Assembly: GCF_004014875.1 (NCBI RefSeq)
Contig: NZ_CP034929.1
Location: forward strand, 682,001 to 746,000
DNA: 64,000 bases
From: Nocardioides yefusunii
Lineage (GTDB): Bacteria > Actinomycetota > Actinomycetes > Propionibacteriales > Nocardioidaceae
Direction: 5' to 3'
This document shows, one piece after another, positions 59,358-64,000 of the stretch (its first letter is position 1; each line of letters opens with the position of its first letter). The position numbers and the translations under genes are program-made. Under the pieces are notes generated by a model. That model worked only from the letters and a program-made list of their open reading frames with translations. It had not been told where the DNA came from and searched no databases.

Positions 59358-60776
59358 TCAGGGGTGCGTCATCGACTCGACGTCGAGGGCGGCGTCGAGC
59401 TGGTCGAGGGTGAGTTCGCCACGCTCGACGAAGCCCTGGGCGAGGACGGTCTCGCGGATGGTGGTGCCGTCGGCGAGAGCCTTCTTGGCGACCTTCGCGG
59501 CGGCCTCGTAGCCGATGTACTTGTTGAGCGGGGTGACCACCGAGGGCGAGGACTCCGCGTAACGACGCATTCGCTCGGGGTTGGCAGTGATCCCGTCGAC
59601 GCAGCGCTCGGCGAGCAGCCGCGAGGAAGTGGCCAGGATCCGGACCGACTCCAGAACGCCGCGGGCCATCACCGGCATCATCACGTTCAGCTCGAACGAT
59701 CCGGCGGCGCCACCCCACGTGACGGTGGCGTCGTTGCCGACCACCTGGGCGCACACCATCAGGGTCGCCTCGGGCAGGACCGGATTGACCTTGCCCGGCA
59801 TGATCGACGAGCCCGGCTGGAGGTCGGGCAGGTGGATCTCGGCCAGGCCGGTGGTGGGACCGGACGACATCCACCGCAGGTCGTTGCAGATCTTGCTCAG
59901 GCCGGCGGCGTAGGTCTTGAGGACCCCGGAGAGTTCGACAAGAGAGTCGCGGGTGCCCTGGGCCTCGAAGTGGTTGCGAGCCTCGGTGAAGGGCTGGCCG
60001 GTGATCTCGCCCAGCACCTCGATCACCCGGGCCGCGAACCCGGGCGGGGTGTTGATCCCCGTGCCCACGGCGGTGCCGCCGAGGGGGAGTTCGCGGACGC
60101 GTGGGAGCACCGACTCCAGTCGTTCGGCGGCGTAGCGCACGGTCGCCGCGTAGCCACCGAACTCCTGTCCGAGCGTCACCGGGGTGGCGTCCATGAGGTG
60201 GGTGCGGCCCGACTTCACCAGCGGTGCGAACTCCTCGGCCTTGCGCTCCAGGGAAGTGGCCAGGACGTCCAGGGAGGGCAGCAGGTCCTCGACGACGGCG
60301 AGCGTCGCGGCGACGTGGATCGACGTCGGGAAGGTGTCGTTGGAGGACTGTGAGGCGTTGACGTGGTCGTTGGGGTGGACCTCGACGCCGGCGCGGGCAG
60401 CCAAGGAGGCGATCACCTCGTTGGAGTTCATGTTGGACGAGGTGCCCGAGCCGGTCTGGAAGACGTCGAGCGGGAAGTGCTCTCCGTGCTCGCCGCCCGC
60501 GATCTCTGCGGCAGCGGCGTCGATCGCTCGCGCGCGGGCAGGGTCGACGACGCCGAGCTCACCGTTGACGCGAGCAGCGGCCTGCTTGACGAGCCCGAGC
60601 GCTCGGACGTGGCGGGGTTCGAGCGTCGTCCCGGAGATCGGGAAGTTTTCGATCGCTCGCTGGGTCTGTGCACGCCACAGGGCGTAGGCGGGGACCTTCA
60701 CCTCGCCCATGGAGTCGTGCTCGATCCGGAAGTCACCGACGGGCGTGGGGCTGGTCTGGGAGGTCTGCTCGGTCAT
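59358..60776 (-). CDS. fumC: Fumarate hydratase class II
   Basis: Interconverts fumarate and malate in the TCA cycle. Signatures: [80 protein letters not shown] (catalytic His) and [18 protein letters not shown] (signature with the active-site Ser). Length 472, normal for class II. ATG 60776 lies 6 nt after TAGGTT. A small gene of unknown function lies just upstream on the same strand, about 54 bp away, possibly co-transcribed. Confidence 0.95.
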   Translation of the reverse strand: MTEQTSQTSPTPVGDFRIEHDSMGEVKVPAYALWRAQTQRAIENFPISGTTLEPRHVRALGLVKQAAARVNGELGVVDPARARAIDAAAAEIAGGEHGEHFPLDVFQTGSGTSSNMNSNEVIASLAARAGVEVHPNDHVNASQSSNDTFPTSIHVAATLAVVEDLLPSLDVLATSLERKAEEFAPLVKSGRTHLMDATPVTLGQEFGGYAATVRYAAERLESVLPRVRELPLGGTAVGTGINTPPGFAARVIEVLGEITGQPFTEARNHFEAQGTRDSLVELSGVLKTYAAGLSKICNDLRWMSSGPTTGLAEIHLPDLQPGSSIMPGKVNPVLPEATLMVCAQVVGNDATVTWGGAAGSFELNVMMPVMARGVLESVRILATSSRLLAERCVDGITANPERMRRYAESSPSVVTPLNKYIGYEAAAKVAKKALADGTTIRETVLAQGFVERGELTLDQLDAALDVESMTHP

Positions 60777-60788
60777 GCTTCGAACCTA
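60777..60788 (-). promoter_or_regulatory. Leaderless -10 of fumC
   Basis: TAGGTT (60788-60783), 6 nt, ATG 60776. Confidence 0.6.
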
Positions 60789-60830
60789 GCGCGGGCCCCT
60801 GACAGGTTCGAGGGACGAGGCGTGGGGTCG

Positions 60831-61136
60831 TCAGCCGAGCATGGCGAGAGCGCCGGCCAGTGCGCCGGGAACGTGCTCGGCGGTGGGGGCGTCGATCAGC
60901 GTGAGGTGGAGCTGGAAGGCGCCGTGACGACGCCAGGTCTCGCTGGCCAGGGGGCCGACGAGCAGCACGACCTCCAGCGACGTCAGGGGTGCGAGCAGGT
61001 CGTCGAGGGAGTCGGAGACCTGGTCCGCGTTCTGTGCGACGACGGTGAGGCGTGCGGCGTCGTCGGGAAGCGCGAGAGCGGTGGGGTCCTCGGCGACGAC
61101 GAGCAGGCGGGCGGTCTCGGGGGAGAGGGGGCTCAT
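60831..61136 (-). CDS. Small protein of unknown function upstream of fumC
   Basis: A 101-residue cytoplasmic protein with alternating strands and helices: SPETARLLVVAEDPTALALP, ARLTVVAQNADQVSDSLDDL, SLEVVLLVGPLASETWRRHG and FQLHLTLIDAPTAEHVPGAL. No signal, membrane segment or motif is seen, and no family was recognised. ATG 61136 follows TAGCCT (61148-61143) by 6 nt, supporting a real gene. Confidence 0.65.
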   Translation of the reverse strand: MSPLSPETARLLVVAEDPTALALPDDAARLTVVAQNADQVSDSLDDLLAPLTSLEVVLLVGPLASETWRRHGAFQLHLTLIDAPTAEHVPGALAGALAMLG

Positions 61137-61148
61137 GCGTCGAGGCTA
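61137..61148 (-). promoter_or_regulatory. Leaderless -10 of the small gene upstream of fumC
   Basis: TAGCCT (61148-61143), 6 nt, ATG 61136. Confidence 0.5.
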
Positions 61149-61201
61149 GGGCGCGGCGGTGCCCGGTGGTGGCGTTTCCTGGCACTCGCTGCAAACGCAT
61201 T

Positions 61202-61230
61202 GTTCTAGTAAGATGTGAACTATATTGTTC
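61202..61230 (+). promoter_or_regulatory. Promoter and inverted-repeat operator of the GntR gene
   Basis: GTTC (61202-61205), GAAC (61217-61220) and GTTC (61227-61230) make overlapping inverted repeats, the inner one GAAC-TATATT-GTTC. TAAGAT (61209-61214) and TATATT (61221-61226) are both -10-like. YtrA-type GntR proteins usually bind such sites at their own promoter. Confidence 0.5.
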
Positions 61231-61584
61231 CGCATTGACCCCACCAGCTCTGTGGGCCTCGCCGACCAGATCGCTGCGCAGGTCCGCGCCGCAGTGGCCG
61301 ACGGCCGCCTCGGGCCGGGGGAGAAATTGCCGCCCGCCCGTGAGGTCGCGGCCGGCCTGGGCGTCAACATGCACACCGTCCTGCGCGCCTACGCGCAGTT
61401 GCGTGACGAGGGTCTGGTCGACCTGCGACGGGGCCGTGGTGCCCACGTCCGCGACGGCGTCGCCACCCTTGTACGAGGGGCTGCTTCTCTCACCGAACAG
61501 GCACGTGCGCTGGTCACGGAGGCCGACCGTCTCGGCGTCTCCCGCGACGAACTCGTCGACATCATCCGAAAGGTGCAGTCATGA
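61225..61584 (+). CDS. GntR family regulator, YtrA-like short form
   Basis: A 119-residue repressor-type protein: the winged-helix domain is complete (GLADQIAAQVRAAVADGRLG, PGEKLPPAREVAAGLGVNMH with TVLRAYAQLRDEGLVDLRRG) and the C-terminal part is only about 45 residues, as in the YtrA subfamily, so there is no large ligand domain. The only in-frame initiators before the domain are TTG 61225 or ATA 61222, since an in-frame TGA lies at 61216; no ribosome site is seen, so the start is uncertain. Its stop overlaps the next gene's ATG (ATGA), and the pair is probably an autoregulated operon. Confidence 0.87.
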   Translation: MFRIDPTSSVGLADQIAAQVRAAVADGRLGPGEKLPPAREVAAGLGVNMHTVLRAYAQLRDEGLVDLRRGRGAHVRDGVATLVRGAASLTEQARALVTEADRLGVSRDELVDIIRKVQS

Positions 61585-62564
61585 CCACCCCTGCTCCGTC
61601 CGCCCCTGCTGCGTCCGGCCCCGCGGCGTCGTCCCGCTCCGTCCGCCAGGGCCTCGTTGCGTCCCTGCTCCTCATCGTCGCCCCGGCCGGTGCGCTGGTG
61701 CTGGCGCTCGTGTGGCGTGACCGCCTCCCCGACCCGTTGCCGCGGCACTGGAACACCTCCGGCGACGTCGACGGCACGTCCGGGTTCGTGGTCTTCACTG
61801 CGCTGGTCCTGGGGGCTGCGGCCGTGCTCGCGGTGCTCGGGGTGGTGTTGGCACGCCGGGCGCGGGACGTCGCCGGGTTCTCGGCACCGCTGACCGGCTG
61901 GCTGACGTGGTTCCTCTCGATCCTCTACGTCGGCACCCTCGTGGCCTCGCTCGACGCGGCCCGGGCCGAGGACGTCGCCCTGCCGTGGGTGTGGATCCTG
62001 GTAGCGCTGGGGGTCTCGATGGTCGTGGGCCTGGTGCTGACGAAGCTGCTTCCGCCGACGGTCCAGCGGCCGCCGGAGGCCGTCGCGGCGTCCAGCGGCC
62101 TCCGCCTCGGGGACGACGAGAAGGTCGTCTGGGTCGGTGGCGCACGCTCGTTCTCGTTCGTCTGGATGGGCGGACTCCTTGCCCTGGCCGGTGCGGTGCT
62201 GCTCGTCGTGGTGGGCTGGGTCGGTCTGGTGCTCGTCGCCGTTGGCCTGCTGATGGGGTGGATGCACTCGATCACCGTCCGGATCGATGACGCCGGCGTC
62301 CGCGCCGTGTGGGGGCCGTTCGGCTGGCCCGGTACCCGAACTGCTCTCTCCGACGTCGAGTTGGTGAGCATCGAGGACGCCCAGCCGCTGCAGTGGGGCG
62401 GCTGGGGCTACCGGATGTCCACTCGCGGCACCGCGCACATGGTCCGCGCTGGTGAGGCGATCGTGCTGGAGCGCCGCGGGAAGAAGCCGTTGCTGATCAC
62501 CGTCGACGGCGCGGATCAGGCTGCCGAGGTCCTCACCGCACTGCTGGAGCGTGCTGCCCGCTGA
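61581..62564 (+). CDS. DUF1648 domain membrane protein
   Basis: A 327-residue integral membrane protein paired with the GntR regulator. About six helices: LVASLLLIVAPAGALVLALV, FVVFTALVLGAAAVLAVLGV, GWLTWFLSILYVGTLVASLD, WVWILVALGVSMVVGLVLTK and two further ones near 195-235. The DUF1648 signature DRLPDPLPRHWNTSGDVDGT follows the first helix. The C-terminal third is soluble (ITVRIDDAGVRAVWGPFGWP, AHMVRAGEAIVLERRGKKPL). Function unknown; GntR-DUF1648 pairs are frequent in actinobacteria. Start ATG overlaps the GntR stop. Confidence 0.85.
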   Translation: MTTPAPSAPAASGPAASSRSVRQGLVASLLLIVAPAGALVLALVWRDRLPDPLPRHWNTSGDVDGTSGFVVFTALVLGAAAVLAVLGVVLARRARDVAGFSAPLTGWLTWFLSILYVGTLVASLDAARAEDVALPWVWILVALGVSMVVGLVLTKLLPPTVQRPPEAVAASSGLRLGDDEKVVWVGGARSFSFVWMGGLLALAGAVLLVVVGWVGLVLVAVGLLMGWMHSITVRIDDAGVRAVWGPFGWPGTRTALSDVELVSIEDAQPLQWGGWGYRMSTRGTAHMVRAGEAIVLERRGKKPLLITVDGADQAAEVLTALLERAAR

Positions 62565-62724
62565 CGTTCTCCGGGGCAGTGTGCTCGAAGCCACAGGTCC
62601 AGACCGCTGTTTCGAGAGCGGCCGGAGTTGAAGGAGGGTAGAAACGGCATGGACACCCACCTCCGCCAGCGAGGACCCACGCGGCGGCGGTGTCACGCCG
62701 CGCCTACAGCCCCGAGAGCCCGAT

Positions 62725-64000
62725 GTGACCTCCCGTCTTCTTCCCTGGGGTGCGACGTTGTCGCTCCTCGCCTCGATGCTCTTCGTGCCGATGCCCGTGG
62801 CGTCGGCGCACCGCGACGGCTGTCACGCTGCGCATTCGTGCCCGTCCGACACCGGCTCCTACATCTGCGGCGACACCGGAAACTTCAGCGAGTGCGGTTA
62901 CACCAGCCTTCCGTCCGTGGGCACCCCCCGCACGTTCGCGAGCGCGGCACCGCCCCCGGACCACGAAGCACCCGACAGGCCCGCGGTCTCGAGGATCACT
63001 GCAGCCAAGGGCGGCAGCGTCTCGCTGCGCGTCGACGCCGAGCGTGGCTCGAAGATCGTCGTGAAGTCCAAGGGGACCAAGTACGCCACCGTGACTGCCA
63101 CCGGCGGCGCCCAGGAGCTCAGGTTCAAGGCTCCTGACGGCAAGCGCACCTTTGCCGTGACGGCAACCGATGCGGCCGGCAACCGTAGTTCGGTCCAGCG
63201 CTTCACCGTTGTGGCTGATGCGAAGGCGCCGTCCCTGGACGGGCTCGTGCTCACCTCGGGCAGCAGCGCGCAGGCGTGGTCTCTCGCCTCCTTCAACGCC
63301 GGCGAACCGGCCACCTACAAGCTCTTCGTCGACGGTAAGCAGGTGGCAGCCGGAGACGCCGGCGCTGCCCAGACGGAGGTGCCCTTCCCGGTTGCCAATG
63401 GGCTTCACGTGGTGACGGTGAAGCTCGCGGACGCTGCTGGTAACGCAGCCAAGGTGCGCCGTTCCATCACCGTTGACATCGACTCGCTCAACCTCGAGGC
63501 GAGTGTGGGCGGCGCGACCTCCGAGGCACAGAAGCTGACAGTTCGGGGCACCCGTGATGCCACCGCTGTGGTCAACGGGCTCGGTGACGAGCGGACCTTC
63601 GTCCTCACCGATGGCACGGCCGAGATCGACCTCGACCTGCCCGACGGCACCTACGACAACGTCGCCGTGACTCTCACCGACCAGTTCGGCCGCACCGGAC
63701 GCACACTCCTGGAACGCGTCGTCGTTGACACCGTGCGCCCCGTGGTGAAGCTGGTCCGCCGCACCGAACGGCGGACCCGCGGTCGCCTCGTCCTCGCGGT
63801 CGGCACCGAAGCAGGGGCTGCGCTGGTCTGGCGCGCAGTCGACCAGAACGGCAAGGAGGTCGGCTCCGGAGAGGAGACGACCGGTGAGGACGGCGCCCTC
63901 GTGGACGTCGACCTCGAGGAAGGTGACTACAAGGTGGAGACCACCGTGCGCGACGCAGCAGGCAACGAGACCAAGGAGACGCAGGAGTTCCACGTCGACT
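62725..64000 (+). CDS. Secreted multi-domain Ig-like protein, 3' end outside the window
   Basis: A signal peptide (LLPWGATLSLLASMLFVPMP, cleavage after ASA) leads to a Cys-rich segment with HRDGCHAAHSCPSDTGSYIC and GDTGNFSECGY, resembling small modules seen beside nuclease or excalibur-type domains. Then come repeated beta-sandwich units of about 85-95 residues with AVTATDAAGNRSSVQRFTVV, VTVKLADAAGNAAKVRRSIT and VETTVRDAAGNETKETQEFH, typical bacterial Ig-like/adhesin repeats. The frame is open to base 64000. Start GTG 62725 is uncertain: no good ribosome site. ATG 62649 with AAGGAGGG upstream is in another frame and could be a leader ORF. Confidence 0.75.
   Translation, partial: MTSRLLPWGATLSLLASMLFVPMPVASAHRDGCHAAHSCPSDTGSYICGDTGNFSECGYTSLPSVGTPRTFASAAPPPDHEAPDRPAVSRITAAKGGSVSLRVDAERGSKIVVKSKGTKYATVTATGGAQELRFKAPDGKRTFAVTATDAAGNRSSVQRFTVVADAKAPSLDGLVLTSGSSAQAWSLASFNAGEPATYKLFVDGKQVAAGDAGAAQTEVPFPVANGLHVVTVKLADAAGNAAKVRRSITVDIDSLNLEASVGGATSEAQKLTVRGTRDATAVVNGLGDERTFVLTDGTAEIDLDLPDGTYDNVAVTLTDQFGRTGRTLLERVVVDTVRPVVKLVRRTERRTRGRLVLAVGTEAGAALVWRAVDQNGKEVGSGEETTGEDGALVDVDLEEGDYKVETTVRDAAGNETKETQEFHVD

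Noticed and set aside
62649..63137. A frame starting at ATG 62649 with a good ribosome site.
   Set aside because: Its product is Arg/Pro/Cys-rich noise overlapping in a different frame with a protein that has a signal peptide and Ig-like repeats; kept only as a possible leader ORF.

Overview
The window is high-GC bacterial DNA with densely packed genes, mostly GTG/ATG starts and strict actinobacterial gene content. Mycothiol conjugate amidase (mca) with its DUF4307 neighbour, the eno-divIC-DUF501-ppx block, a PIN-PhoH ATPase next to a short cis-prenyltransferase and a haemolysin III gene, and many start codons placed 6-7 nt after a -10 hexamer (leaderless mRNAs) all point to an actinomycete. 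A Nocardioides-like member of the Propionibacteriales is my best guess, by inference only. No phage, insertion sequence, plasmid or CRISPR locus was seen.

Layout. 1-1778: tail of prs, a short rplY, and pth. 1930-18894: an exopolysaccharide/cell-surface locus. It holds an initiating sugar-phosphate transferase, a GT2 glycosyltransferase, two PAPS-type sulfotransferases, a Wzy/WaaL-like membrane protein, a Wzz-like co-polymerase with a degenerate tyrosine-kinase domain, a lipoprotein, a Wzx-like flippase, an APH-fold protein, a 1035-residue fibrinogen-like/propeller/PKD surface protein and a secreted GH26-like glycosidase with a Thr-Pro linker. A CysQ-like PAP phosphatase gene follows (19257-20036) and could recycle the sulfotransferase by-product. 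20118-28485: a frameshifted secreted protein, mfd, an alanine-rich secreted protein, mazG, a collagen-like protein and a TPR lipoprotein. 28738-34335: eno, divIC/ftsB, DUF501, ppx, a Tat-exported protein, a double-ACT protein, def and an odd tRNA with anticodon UAA but a short variable loop.

34541-41770: an orphan peptide-type ABC binding lipoprotein, a SnoaL-like protein, a Bax-inhibitor-like membrane protein, an SGNH hydrolase, cystathionine beta-synthase, a TSUP transporter and a YigZ protein. 41786-49394: TetR, YchJ-like, a GNAT enzyme behind a coupled small ORF, two paralogous secreted proteins, msrA, metB, an AI-2E family permease and ilvA. 49504-55683: greA behind a terminator-like leader hairpin, DUF4307, mca, two small membrane proteins, haemolysin III, a cis-prenyltransferase, a multiply damaged phoH and uspA. 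56007-64000: two paralogous secreted transglycosylase-like proteins, an acyl-CoA synthetase, fumC, a GntR/DUF1648 pair and the start of a large Ig-like secreted protein cut by the window end.

The most notable points are the sulfated-polysaccharide locus with its pseudokinase co-polymerase and a recurrent TACCCAAT motif, the phoH gene with two internal deletions and two small indels, the class-I tRNA with a UAA anticodon, the hairpin plus U-tract in the greA leader, and widespread leaderless starts. All homology statements come from reading motifs; no search was run.
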